Translations under genes and position numbers: made by a program
Source of the DNA: Melampsora larici-populina 98AG31
Lineage: Eukaryota > Basidiomycota > Pucciniomycetes > Pucciniales > Melampsoraceae
Assembly: GCF_000204055.1 (NCBI RefSeq)
Contig: NW_006768841.1
Location: 158,824 to 222,823, forward strand
Direction of reading: 5' to 3'
DNA length: 64,000 nucleotides
Part shown: one piece after another, positions 47,413 through 64,000 of the stretch
How positions within the stretch are numbered: the first letter of the stretch is position 1
How the letters are laid out: the number at the start of each line of letters is the position of its first letter
The notes under the pieces: model-generated
Seen by the model: the letters and a program-made list of their open reading frames with translations, nothing else
The model's database searches: none
What the model was told of the DNA's origin: nothing

Positions 47413-50288
47413 ATGAGTACTACTATCAATCTTCAAAGTAAAGTACCTATCAAAATCAAATCAAATCAACCCAGCAGATTACAAATCAGTTATCCAAAAT
47501 TAAATCAAACTAACAATCCAAATAACACTCATAGAAGATCTAAATCAGATCATCATTATAATCATCCAGTACTTCAACTTGAAAATCAATCTTCTAACTT
47601 ACAACAACAAATACTTCAATCACGTCGAAAGAATTCAATAGTCCAATCTACCAATGGAAGAGTCTCTTTAATCAAACATCAACCACCATCACTCAAACAA
47701 ACTAAATCAACTCATAATCTAAGATCTATCAATCAACCTACTTTACCTAATCAGACTAAAAGATTACATCCTATCATTCTCACTCCATCACTCTCTTCAA
47801 CAAGACCTTCATTAGCTACTTCTCATTCAGATCAACCTACCAAATCACTTCATCATTCTAAATCGATTCCTACTCTTCGAACTCAAACTCAAGCTAATCA
47901 TGAACTTCATTCATTACCTTCACCTAGACCACTTCGGATTAGAAAGATTCATAGAAACCATCAAACAACTGCTCTGGTTCCTAAACTCACCAATCTAAAC
48001 CAACGTGAAGAATCATTACCTGAATATGTTCATTCAAATCAATCAACTAATCTGACCAAAGAACAATCGATCACTAGATCAGCCAGTTCAACTTCAAGAG
48101 ATTCGATTCTAAGTGATCATTCTTCTTCAACTCCTACTACTCCTCGTACGGCTACAAGTGATTATAGTTTAACTTCTGATTTATTGGATTCTATTCAACC
48201 TTTACCTACTCCTTCTTCATTTCAATTCAAATGTGATACTCATCCATATCAATCTACTTATTCTCAATCTACTAAATCAAACATCACTCAACCTACTAAA
48301 CCAAACATCACTCATCCTCAATTAACCAGATCTAACACAACCCAGCCTCGATTAACTAGATCTAACACAACCTATCAAGAATCATACTTTAATTTACCAA
48401 AACCAAACACCACACTTCTAGAACCACTATCTCAATCAACCAAATCAAGTACCACCACACATCCATATCTAGATTCAAATCAACTCAATCAATCGACTCG
48501 TTCATTACACACTCCTCATCAAGCTTCATCTCCTGTTACTCCTCCTAATCATATCTCAGTTTTACTTCGGATTCGAAGACCTATCAATCTACCTAAACCT
48601 GGTCAATCTCATTCACTCAAACTAGTAAGTCATTCTCAACCGAATCTCACTTGATTCAAACCATACTAATTCATTTTAACAGTTAAACCAAACTACAGTA
48701 GAAGTCACCAATCCCACCAATGCACCTAAATCTCATTTCAGTTTCGATCATATCTTTGGACCAGAAACCGATTCACAATCAGAAATCTATCAAACCTTGC
48801 TAAGAAAGAACGATTTGATCAAAGGATTCTTGAACGGATTTAATGCTACTCTTATTGCTTATGGACAAACGGGTACAGGTAAATCATATACGATGGGAAC
48901 CGGACCTTCATCGGGTACGAGAGCTGGAATCATTCCTAGAGCATTAGAAGATATTTTTAATTTGATTGAGAATCCATTAGAAGATTCAGAATGGATTGTT
49001 GAACAAACGGTTGTGAAGGTCGCCTTTTTAGAAGTTTATAATGATGAACTAGGAGATTTGTTAATCCCAAACACATCTAATTCTCTTAGTAGTAGTCACA
49101 ATAATGGACGTAGAACACCTACAAGTCATCTAGGCAACGGACGAATCCCATCCCCTTCACCTCATTCTTTTCCAAGCATTCAAATTAGAGAAGAAAAAGG
49201 AGGAGGAATAAGTTGGACAGGATTAAGAGAAGTGATGGTGAAAGATTCGATTGAAGCATTAGACCAATTACAGATTGGGTTAGGTAGAAGGGTCACGAAT
49301 GCTACTCAGATGAATGCTCAGTCTTCTAGGTCTCATGCTATCTTTTGTTTGATGCTCGATCAACAGTTGAAACATAAATCTAATCAGGTCGTCTTGAGAA
49401 GGAAAAGCAAGTTTAATTTTGTGGATCTGGCTGGGTCTGAACGGGTTAGGAAAACTAAGGCTGAAGTAGGTGGAGAAAGGTTTAAGGAAGGAGTGGCCAT
49501 CAATGTGAGTGATTGTGTTTTTATGAATCATATTGGTTTCTTATATGTTTTTTTGGTGGGTTTCATTTAGTCGGGTCTTTCGGCATTGGGAAATGTGATT
49601 TCGGCACTTTCGAATTCATCGAATTCGACTTCTTCTCATCATCATCATATTCCTTATAGAGAATCAAAGTTGACTAGGTTATTACAAGACAGTCTTGGTG
49701 GGAATTCGAATACGATGATGATTGCATGTGTTTCGCCTGAACTTTCGAATGTAAGGAATTTAATTTAAACAAAAGTGTTTTATCAATACTTTATTGATGG
49801 TATGTTTTTCTTTGGTTTAGGTTGGAGAAAGTATGAGTACTTTGAGGTATGCTTCTAGAACGCGAGATATCAAGAACAAGTTAACAATGAACGAAGAGAA
49901 AGTGAACCCGTCCACGGCTCATGGAAACAGTGGTAGTCATAAACTGAATGAGATTGAAAGAGAAGAGTTAAAGAGGTTAAGAACCCAAGTTTTAGAACAA
50001 GAACAAAGTTTAGAAATAGCCATCAAACCGATCATAGAAGAGTATGAAAAGACATTGAGGGTGATGGAAATTGAGTTGAATGAGACTAAAGAACATTTGA
50101 AGATTTGTTTGGTTGAGTGTGAGGATTTGAGGAATAGGGTTGGGAATGATGAGTTGCTTCAGATGGCTAGAGATCGGTTGGGTAGAAGGAACACTGGGAT
50201 GGGCAACGGGGAGGATGGGGGGAGCGATTGTGGGTCTGCGTTGGATTTCTTGTTGGATAGGAAAGATGATGATTTGGATTTGATTTGA
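47413..50288 (+). CDS. Kinesin motor protein with long disordered N-terminus
   Basis: Four exons: 47413-48624, 48683-49504, 49571-49750 and 49821-50288. The first about 390 residues are low-complexity, rich in Ser, Thr, Asn, Gln and Pro, with short repeats of the LTRSNTTQP type near 48320-48370. The motor domain then follows: [13 protein letters not shown]-loop [14 protein letters not shown], switch [12 protein letters not shown], switch [12 protein letters not shown] and [20 protein letters not shown]. An Asn/Ser/Gly-rich insert sits in the loop near 49060-49170. The tail is short (about 140 residues) with a coiled coil ([19 protein letters not shown]). Motor wording is nearest kinesin-4/chromokinesin types, but the short tail is unlike them. 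It moves on microtubules by ATP hydrolysis; cargo is unknown. Confidence 0.93.
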
Positions 50289-51734
50289 TTTGGATTTGAT
50301 TTGATTGGAGGTTTGAGAAGTTTTTTTTTGAGTTTTCAGGAGTTTTTAGGAGTTGAAGTAAAGTAAAGTGAAGTGGAATCGAATTGGAGGTTTCTTATTT
50401 CGTCGTGTTTTTTTTCCCTCGTTTTTACATTCTTCATAAACCTGCAAATCGCATGACATTCTTTTGCCTTTCTTTATGATCTTTTGATCTTTATTTTTCT
50501 TTCTTTAACAACTTGTCGTTTTTTTTTTCTTCTTCTTATAGGTTTTGAAAATCAGTTTTTTCTTTTTTCACTTAAATTGCATTTTCATTAAATCGCATTT
50601 TCCTTTCCTTTACAATTTCCTTTCTTCGTTTTTCGTAACTCGTTTTAACATGATTGTCATCTTTATTATCAATGTTTTTTTTGCTCGTTTTTTTGTTTTT
50701 TGTTATTCATGTATTACGGACTTGATCAATTCTTTTCACCTACACACACAAAACTTTCTTTCTTTTTATCTTTGCAAAAAAAAAATCAAATTGTAAAGCA
50801 AATTCTTTTTTTCTTTTTTTTGGAATTATCTTTTAAAATGCATTTCTGTTTTTAAGATTTTTTTTTTCTTCTTGGATTTGGTGAATATATATACATATAT
50901 TCCAGTAGAATGAAAAAAGATTTCTTGTTGAAGATTTGAGATTTTCTAATCAAGATTGTGGTGGTTTTTGATTTTTTGATTTTCTTCTTGAAGGAGAGAA
51001 ATGGATTTTTTTTTCTTTCATTTTGGAATGAAGTATAAAATAGACAAAATTTGTTTGAAGTTTTTATCTTGTTTGAGATCTTGATGATTATACATACCTT
51101 TTTTTATTGCAACTTTCAATTCAAGTTGGGTTTACAATCTTTTTGGTTTTGAATCTATTTGTGAACTCTGAGATGAAGTGAACTGTGAGATGAGCATGGT
51201 TCTAGTTGAACTTGTACAAACATGAAATTTCATTGGTAAGTGAAGTAATTGGTAAAAAAGTTAAAACCAAATGAGAGATCTTTTGATTCTTTCTTTTGAT
51301 AGAACATTTAAGGATCTGGTTTATCTATCTATATACATCTCTAGATCCTTTTCCAAGCTCAATTGAAAAAGAAAACATTCAAGGATGAAAAATGTTAGAT
51401 CTTGCAAACTTTTCGTCACTTTGGTATAAATCAGATTACACCTAGGCGCTTCTGTGATTTTTTTATAGAACTTGATGCAGTTTACAAAATCGATTTCTTT
51501 GGAAAAATTTTCTTGATTGCAAAAAACTCTAGATCAACTACACTTTTAAAACTAGCATGAGATATACTACATGTGATATTCACAAACTATAAACATCAAA
51601 ATTGAAAGCAAAAGAAAAAAAAAAGAAAAAAAAAACTCTAATGAAATTTTTCTATGATAAAGACAATCATTCCAACTTGCTCTTTTTGTTTTGCTTTCAA
51701 GAAATGATAAATTGACTTTTTGAAATCTTTTCTT
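50289..51734. other. AT-rich convergent spacer with pyrimidine tracts
   Basis: 1.4 kb between the convergent kinesin and PFK genes. The plus strand is extremely T/C-rich from about 50390 to 50880, followed by A-runs near 51612-51634. The open frame at 50545-50796 is a Phe-rich artefact of this composition. Confidence 0.6.
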
Positions 51735-56502
<4,768 letters not shown>

Positions 56503-57414
56503 TCATAGTATGACACAGTTACAGCATGCGGATGATGCTTGCTGTTCCCCTTCTTCCTGGAATGCGCCTGTTGTGTTGCCTGCGCCACCTGCACCAGGTC
56601 GACCAGCAGATTGTTCCTGAAGATCAATTTGCACAATATAAGCATTGCATAGGAAATCGAAAAAAGAATGGAAGAAAGACAAACTTTGTTAAACCTCCGG
56701 ATTTCCTTGACAAGTGAGCTAAAGGCTTCATCAACATTAATGCGCTGTTTTGCCGATGTTTCGATGAATCGACAGCCAAAATGGCGTGCTAGCTCTCGAC
56801 CTTCATGAGCACCGACTTGACGTTCGTACTCGAGATCACATTTGTTTGCTACCACGATCACTGGAAAGTAGTCTTTATCTTTGACACGAAGAATCTGGAA
56901 ACAAAAGTTAGATGGAAGACAAAGAGAATAAGATTGAAAGAGAATGACATACCTGTTGATGAAATGTAGAGATTTCCTCAAAAGAATTACGCGAAGTAAT
57001 CGAATAAACTAACAAGAACCCTTCACCTGTCCTCATATACTGTTCTCTCATCGCAGAATATTCTTCCTGACCAGCGGTATCGAGAACGTCCAGTAGTGCA
57101 ACTTCTTCATCGATTACACACTGTTTACGATAAGAGTCTAAAGATTGAAATGCGATCAGGGCTGGTTACAGTAGATGTCAAACTCGTGGTAAGAGATACT
57201 GACCTTCAATAGTAGGGTCGTATTCGTCAACGAAATGAGATTGAATGAATTGGATAGTAAGAGCTGATTTGCCAACACCACCACCACCGACCACAACCAG
57301 TTTGTATTCTCGAAGAAATTGAGCCTGATAGGAAGCAAGGAAGCTGAGGGTTAGAGTCTGAAATCATCACGAAGATCGATCAAAGATCAAGAGTCAACCA
57401 ACCTTTGATGCCAT
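56503..57414 (-). CDS. RAS1: Ras GTPase
   Basis: Multi-exon gene from ATG 57414 (MASK) to TGA 56503-56505. The G1 loop is [19 protein letters not shown], the effector loop [14 protein letters not shown]3 [18 protein letters not shown], then VANKCDL and [16 protein letters not shown]. The hypervariable tail is Gly/Glu/Gln-rich and ends [10 protein letters not shown], a CAAX box with extra cysteines upstream for palmitoylation. CVIL ends in Leu, which favours geranylgeranylation over farnesylation. Position 11 is Gly instead of the Ala of human Ras. The first intron follows codon 4, and the last exon joins FNK to EQSAGRPG. Ras controls cAMP and MAP-kinase signalling in growth, mating and virulence of fungi. 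The symbol is by homology only. Confidence 0.95.
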
Positions 57415-60400
57415 TTGTCAAGTTGAATGAAAAATGTAGTTTGATGAGTGAGAAGTTGGATTTTAAGAGTTTTGATATACAAAACTCTACGGATAGAGAA
57501 AGTTGAGTTTGTCTTAGGATTGATAAGATTGAAATTTGAATGTTAAATAATCCAAAATTCAAGCTAAGATATGTTTAAGTGGAGTAGAAGTTCAGAGAAG
57601 GGAGGAAATGTTAGGCAAAGGAGTGTGTAAGAGAAAGAGAAAAGAAGGAACGAAAGAAAAATTAATCAAAGGTATTCAGTTGAGATCGTGATGATTGTTT
57701 GTATTGACTTGAAATTCAAATTTAAGTGTAAGTTGAACTGTTCATTCAACTAAACTAGATTAAGAACCTTTCAAGTCATTTCACCAAACAAAAAAAATAT
57801 CAATTCAACAACACTTTCAAAGGCTTCCGTTCGATTTAGATCGACTTAAACTAGTCTAAAAGGTTTAAATCAATGCTACCTAGTGGTTTAAAGTGGCTTC
57901 TCTTAACCTCAAAAGAAACGTCTTAAGTCTACGTAAAGCTCAATATGTACTATCTGAAGGCTGTATGTCACCTGAGCAAAAGGCCTAACCAGTTAAATCA
58001 GGTTAAGTCATCGGTTAAATCAAATCAGTTTAAAACAGACTTCACCTAACAAACATTTCCAGTGGCAGCGGGCTCAACAAGCTGAGTTGAGCTCAGTCAA
58101 GGCCTAGATTGTGAATATCAATCTTCAAAGGGAAGCTTTTCATGTTCCAAAGGGATTCACAACCTAGCTTTCCAGAACTTTGTTCACACCACACGACCAC
58201 TGATGACTCACCCATATCCTTTCTGCTCGATCTGGGCGCATCACGATCCCCTTCAACCTTCAGCCATTCAAATTAGTCCGAAGTTTAACCCTCACTCGCA
58301 TTCTAGGCTCTCAAAAGCCCCAAAAGTCCTTGTATTAAAGATTTTCCTAGGTTTCCATTGCTTACTTTCCAGCTTCCGACATCTATTTCCCCTTTGATTG
58401 CGATGATCATATATTTCCACACAAATCCTGTGTAAATATTATGGTCTAAAGTTTTTCCGTATCAACGTTTATGCAACCTTGCCGTGGTCATTTGTCAGCT
58501 TACGCTTCAATCAGGTCACATTTATCTTATATGCATCACCACGCAAAGATTCAAGTTCCCGGCTAAACTTGATCACCTGTTAAAGACTAAAGTTGAGATA
58601 AATTTCTCTTCTTGTGAAGATCTTCAACAGCCTACCTGCATGTGATGATCTGCCATGGGTGTGATCTGTTATAAAGCGCGGTGTGAAAATTGATGATCTC
58701 TCTCTGTACACCGTAGGAGAAAACTATGCAACGTAAACATCCGTTACACTCGAAAAAAAATCATCCCTCTGTGGACTCGGAGATAGTCAGTGTCTGTCGA
58801 TCAGATTCGCAGAGTGCCGTAGGGTGCGCTGCCGCCCCAGCAATGATGCCCAAAGGTGCGAGCTCAGCGAATGTCAAGCAAGTTTGTTAACTGTGTGCAT
58901 TTGCAGGCGTGAGGAAAGCAAGGTGGCCGATAAATGTCATTTTTTGTCTGGTTCAGAACGGTCTGACATACTCCTGATCACAGCATTGTGAAATCAAAGA
59001 GCGACATCCTTGTGTGACCCTTCGTAAAACCTCATTTCATCACAGAAACCTCTTTGCGAGTGGAGACTCCGTATATCATATTATGGCACTTGCTGCTCTT
59101 ACAATTACACCTTTGATATATCATCATACTATTTCGATCATGGTCTCCGACTGCCAGAATAATGTTTCAGACCCGTCCTATCAATCTTGGTACCCGGTTA
59201 TCATGTGAACATTGACTGGATGTGACTTGTAGTCAGCAGTTTGAATTGTGCCGGTGGCAAATGCATCCCAGGGCTATCCCAAGCATAGCGGAGGACTAGA
59301 GTGGTTTTTGGGTCACAGTGCCTTAACTTGTGCATCTAGTCTACCAGACACTCTGAAAGAGTTGCGGACCTCGGCAACACACACTATTGGAAGATCTGTA
59401 AGTAGTGCCGTCTCTCCTGGCCAGACACCCCTCCAATATCTACAAATCCTTGACTAGGAATAAAATCTCTATTGTTCTCATCAAGATAATGATCACCTTA
59501 TTCAATTCGGGTTTGGAAGAGAGAACTCCACTGCTGTCTTGATTCGATACCATAGCCGCTGAGATCTGTTGGACTGTTGAATGATTTGTATCATTCTGCT
59601 TTTCATTTTGAAAAACATTGAACATACATACCTTGAAAATTGCCGCAAGGGACTACTGACGCATTATGGGAGGATGTTTTGGGTAGGGTGGTATCTTTCG
59701 GTGGGCCATTTCTCTTGGCCAACTAGACCGCGGAACTTGTGTTTCTGAGATGGATTGGAGACACCTTGGTAGTGTGGTTGTCGGTCTTCAATTCCTGTGT
59801 TAGATTTGAAACGTCCATAAGACGATCAGATATTGTTGAGGAGCAGTGGCGTTGGTGATCGCACGGTGACCAAGATGAGGGATACGAGATGATCGCCTTT
59901 TCTGGTGATGACTGTTTATCTTGGCTTCTAGCTGCCCAAATTGTTGGCGTAGCTCCTTGTTGCCCAGCGGGTAAGATAAGTCAGGTGGTGTATATGTGAC
60001 TTGTATCTCAGCATGCAGATGAAATGAGTTGTGGATAGGGCCAAAATAGACTTTATCCATAGAACATGAATGTTTACGTGAGATGAGAAGGTGTCGCTAC
60101 CTATAAACCATGAGCTATCCTGATGTATGATTGTGAAATGCTATATGATAGCATCCGACCTCAACCTGTCGTTTCTGAGGGAGCTCTGACCGAGAATACA
60201 CAAAACTAAACATGAAAGTACGTATTCGTAACTCGCCATGCCTTTCTTGTTTCAATTCTTGATAGTAGCTATGATGCATCAAAAATCCGCATTCTGACTC
60301 ATTTTGTTCAAAGGGCAGGAATCCAACTTCTCAAATTAAAAAATGCAAACCAGTGGTGTAGCGTTTTTGAAAATGTGATGTTGTGGCCTGTATCAACTAA

Positions 60401-60824
60401 ATTATGGTGGCAAAAAGTCTCATACCGTAGCAGACGCGAAGCTAATGCTTGCCCAGCTTTTGATGCACTGAAATTCTGGAGGCTGTTGGGCGTGAATTTC
60501 AAAACCCTTCTTGTGTCTGAAAATCCCAGCATGCGGACTGCTTTCTAAAATGCATCAAAGTATATATCATGAACTTAACATTTATACAAATGAGATTATT
60601 TTGTGTCCCTTTGCTAAATAAACATTCTGGAAATCCCAATGCTGTAGCAACAAGCTGATCTCTACTGTGCTTTTAAGTGCTGAGCTATGCAATCCAAAAG
60701 GTATAAATCACGGAGGCCTAGGCAGTCTTTCTCTCACTATTCACCCACAATCACTCTATTCATCTACTCACGAATCAAAACATCTGCGAATTTACGTCAA
60801 CTGAAATCTTAGGAAAACACCAAC
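57415..60824. other. Long intergenic region, no gene assigned
   Basis: 3.4 kb. The 57560-58060 part is AT-rich with AAGTTAAA-type repetition and probably contains the RAS promoter. A possible two-exon small frame at 58726-58977 is listed among the findings. A minus-strand frame at 59800-60060 (86 residues) has no recognisable motif. Confidence 0.4.
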
Positions 60825-61783
60825 ATGCCTCTTGATCAATCTCACAGCCCTTCCAATCAGCCAAAACTTACTCATTTGACTCGTGATCGCTCTTCATCTC
60901 TACCGCAATCCAATAGTCCTCCAAGACACAATGTATTCAATCCAAACGTCACTTACCCTCATTTGAGAAATGTTTCCCTTCCTTACAATAACCTTCCACG
61001 CTATCCCCCTACCGAAGGATCCATCCCTTTAGAACAAGCACATCTCAAAAGAAAAAACAAGCTACCATCTCTTCCACTCAATCGCAAGGCGTCGTTGGGT
61101 AAATCGTCAGGAATTGGTAAAGAGTATATCCCATCGAGGTTAGTTTCTGTCTTTCTATAAATTCCAAAGACCCTTCCTTACGCAAGTGTTTTGATTGTTT
61201 CTCTTATAGTTCTTCTGGATTATCTCGAAACAACGCTGCCATTGACATTCCCGATGCTCGTCCTCCTCTAGCTGCTAGTCTTCCATCATCCTCTACTCCC
61301 CACCCTTCTCGCACTTTGAATTACTCTCGCCGAAAATTTCCCACGATAGGACAGCGACCTCCACAAGTTGAGCCTTTAAAAATTGTAAAACGCCGTGCTG
61401 GTCACGCATTAGCAGATCAGCCTTCTGAATCCACTTCTTCTCCTTCCAGCTCTGCGAGTTTTCCTAATCAGATTGAAGTCCTATCAGATTTACCAACCAC
61501 TTCACCTCCAACCCAAGTTCTGTCAGCGCCACTAGGCAGCTTCCGTAATAACCCAGATGAATACAATGGTCAATCTAGTGCAGTTTCTGTTGAAGGAGCC
61601 TTTAAACCCAGCGAGACCTCCGGATACGTCTATAGACCTTCAGCTGTTGTGCTTACGGATGAATACTATCATTACCAAAATACAAACAGAGAACCATTAA
61701 AAAGATCTACTAGTGTTGCTGGAGTTAGAAAACTCTCTGGAGGGTTTATCAAAATCTTCAAAGGCGGTGAAAATGAAAAATAA
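60825..61783 (+). CDS. Basic Ser/Pro-rich protein of unknown function
   Basis: Two exons, 60825-61138 and 61210-61783, intron GTTAGT...TATAG, giving 295 residues. The protein starts MPLDQSHSPSNQPKLTHL and is rich in Ser, Pro, Asn and Arg. Clusters such as LKRKNKLPSLPLNRK, NYSRRKFPTIGQR and KIVKRRAGHAL are basic. It ends with VRKLSGGFIKIFKGGENEK. There is no signal peptide, membrane segment or domain I recognise, and it is likely disordered. The clean intron, ATG context (AACATGCC) and steady coding composition support a real gene. A C/A-rich leader with TATAAATC at 60704 precedes it. Confidence 0.75.
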
Positions 61784-64000
61784 AGAAAATGAAGAAATAA
61801 ACAAAATAAACAAATTGTTGTTGATGAATTGTTATTAACAAAAGGGAACGGGGGTGATTTGAACTTTTGATATGTATTGAGTCAGATGGTGAAAACCTAT
61901 TGATGACTTGATCACGGAGCTGCCACATCCAAACTACGGAACTAACAATTTTTTGTAGGTGTTAAGAAATTCATCAATGTCATGGAAATGGGACTCAAAA
62001 CTATTGATACCATCTTGTCTTTTAGGAGCATCCATGATACGCAATAAAAACAATTTTTCATGTGGAGTTTTAGATCAATGGGATCACTGAGAGACAGAAA
62101 GAGAGAAGCCATTGATAATGGATAAGGATGACACAAAACTATTGAATAATAACTTTTTCATGAGGAAAAAGTATGATACAACTCCGAAGACTTATGAGGA
62201 GGGTAAGGAACAGAAGCCCTGAGCGTGGGGTCCGCCAACCCTTGCAAACACACCAAACCCAACCGCTCAAAAGCCTTTATTTATGCTCATACACTCCTTC
62301 AAAGTCCAAGGTCTCTAAAATCAAATTCAACCCATTTCCACGGGACTTCCGCACTTTTGGCATACCAATTCAACTCAGCCTACATGAGGGGGTTCAAAGT
62401 TTGTTTTTTTACAATTTTTTCCAAAAAGTTACACAAGTTGTTCATAAAAAATATTTGTACTTAAAACCAAATGCTATACTCTGAAAGCCATTCAACAGTA
62501 ACAGAAGGGGTGTTACATGATGTTTAAATTACACCAAAAATATGAGTCAGTGTATGTAGTCAATTTTGGAATGCTTGTGTCAAACTGAAGAAAATTACAG
62601 AAAGTATCACATATGATTGACTCATTTGGATGAGCGGGGAACTGAGCAGACCTGTATGTACATGATAGCTAATAATTTACTCAGCTTGTTGCACATATGT
62701 AGTGTGGGTGTTATGGCTCAGGTGTGCAGTGATAGATCTTTTGATGACAAACTACAATAATCATTGTTTTCCCAGTTCCACTTGGGGATAGTTGTGGTAC
62801 TCAAAGCTACATATGTACACATACATAGTTGCCGTATATAGTTTTTTTTGCCGGGGAAAAAACTCAAGAAGTATATTCAAAGTATTTTGCCCACCAAAAA
62901 AAACTATATACGACAACTATGGGCATGTACATAGTTGCTTTGAGTACCGTAAGTGTATAATGTTTACAGTGAACTCCATACACTACTTGCTTACCCTCCT
63001 ACTTGCTCTTTTGTCTTTTATTGTTGTCTCACTTTTGCGTACTGATTGTGTGCACCTCTCAGTCCCCTGACATTGTTGACAATATTAATAAGGTTTCAAT
63101 TTTCTATGACAAAATTCCACAGCTAGCCACTCATTGAGACAGTTTTTGATAAAGATTTTCATCATTGCTGAGACATGTTTTGAGAAAGTCTAGTATGCAA
63201 TTAGAGCCAACATATATGGAGCTAGGTGTTGGTTCAAGCCACATCAACACCTCCTGACCATCAAATAGAACCCCACCTTGAATGCAGTGATTTTATTCAA
63301 AGACCAAGCTATGTGGCAACTGCACAGATAGGCCAAAGTGAGTGTTGACATTTACCGTCCTGCTAACAAGCACCATACAATAAATATTTAAACACATCAA
63401 TCAACCAAGTTCCTTTGCTCCTCTCCAGTCAACTTTACATCATCCTGTGAACTTTCCTGACAAATGGCCTGTCAACCACCAATTACAGATGATCCAGATT
63501 GGGATACATGGAATTGTCCAATATAGGATGTTGCTGGTGTTCAAATGTGTTGGAAGTTCACGTTTGGAAATCTACATTTCAACTGTTGAACATTTCACCC
63601 TGAATCAAGACCAGAAGGGGTGGTTATCCTTTATGGCATTACAAAATCAAGCCAGATAAGCCTGATGTGATTGTACTCATTGGATGATCTACAACAAGTG
63701 ACAAATGGTCATCACTGTACATAAGCAAACCAATTTCCTTGACATCATTTTGCCTCCATATGGTAATCTTGAAACCTTTCCATTAGGTTATTGATATGTT
63801 TTGAGTGAAGATTTGGTCTTGAAGATGTTTGATCATAATTGTGGCTTCTGAAACAGGGTGGGCATTATCAGAAATGCAGCCAGATGTAGTGTGTAATGAG
63901 ATTGTGAGTGGCAGGTGAGTAGGTGACTGAGCAGAAGGTGGCCAAACCTGTGATGGAGATGTTGCAATCTGGATATGAGATGTGATGCTGGGGATGTAGA
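61784..64000. other. Intergenic; contains one MITE
   Basis: No exon is supported. The 153-bp element at 62796-62948 is the only structure I can name. Open frames at 62173-62484 and 63447-63659 show no recognisable content. Confidence 0.5.
62796..62948. mobile_element. 153-bp palindromic MITE, GGTACTCAAAG ends
   Basis: Left end GGTACTCAAAGCTACATATG, right end inverted CATGTACATAGTTGCTTTGAGTACC. Internal CGTATATAGTTTTTTTTG and CAAAAAAAACTATATACG-like arms are also inverted around a GCCGGGGA centre. It is related to the element at 28078. No clean target-site duplication is visible. Confidence 0.75.

Noticed and set aside
49631..49660. CAT/ATC repeat run within the kinesin, considered as a microsatellite
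   Set aside because: It only encodes four His residues just before the conserved motor motif [10 protein letters not shown]; too short to matter.

Overview
The window is eukaryotic nuclear DNA. It has short introns with GT-AG borders, dispersed genes on both strands, AT-rich spacers and many DNA transposons. Protein features (a SOD5-like GPI-anchored superoxide dismutase, a fungal-type Ras, a large Tnp2-like transposase of a type common in basidiomycetes) point to a basidiomycete. Gene style and transposon content are most like a rust fungus (Pucciniales), but the species cannot be fixed from the sequence alone. All gene models were spliced by eye, so borders are approximate unless stated.

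Positions 1-9050 hold transposon-derived DNA: two minus-strand genes (a coiled-coil transposon-associated protein, 1195-2981, and a zinc-finger Tnp2-like transposase broken by a 250-bp internal duplication, 3432-7888) between two GC-rich islands. Positions 9050-27620 are mostly host genes: a 47-residue OST4-like oligosaccharyltransferase subunit, a 14-exon GPI-anchored surface protein made of six repeated modules, ESF2/ABT1 (ribosome biogenesis), SEC63 (ER translocation), a secreted SurE-like phosphatase and proteasome subunit alpha-1.

Positions 27860-35400 are a transposon nest: overlapping inverted-repeat elements, several MITEs with readable target-site duplications (TA, TTA and 8 bp), and a 4.2-kb hAT element whose transposase has two in-frame TGA stops. 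Positions 36100-61800 are again host genes: COX17, a Cu-only superoxide dismutase-like surface protein, a CRAL-TRIO lipid-transfer protein, a cytosolic ricin-B-type lectin, a kinesin with a very long N-terminal extension, 6-phosphofructokinase, Ras and one unrecognised basic Ser/Pro-rich protein. The last 2 kb contain another MITE and no gene I can support.

There is no operon logic here. Secretory-pathway genes (OST4, SEC63) and secreted or GPI-anchored products (the six-module protein, SurE-like enzyme, SOD-like protein) are frequent. The least-described items are the six-module surface protein, with its unit-by-unit exon-phase pattern, and a family of about 155-bp palindromic MITEs seen three times.
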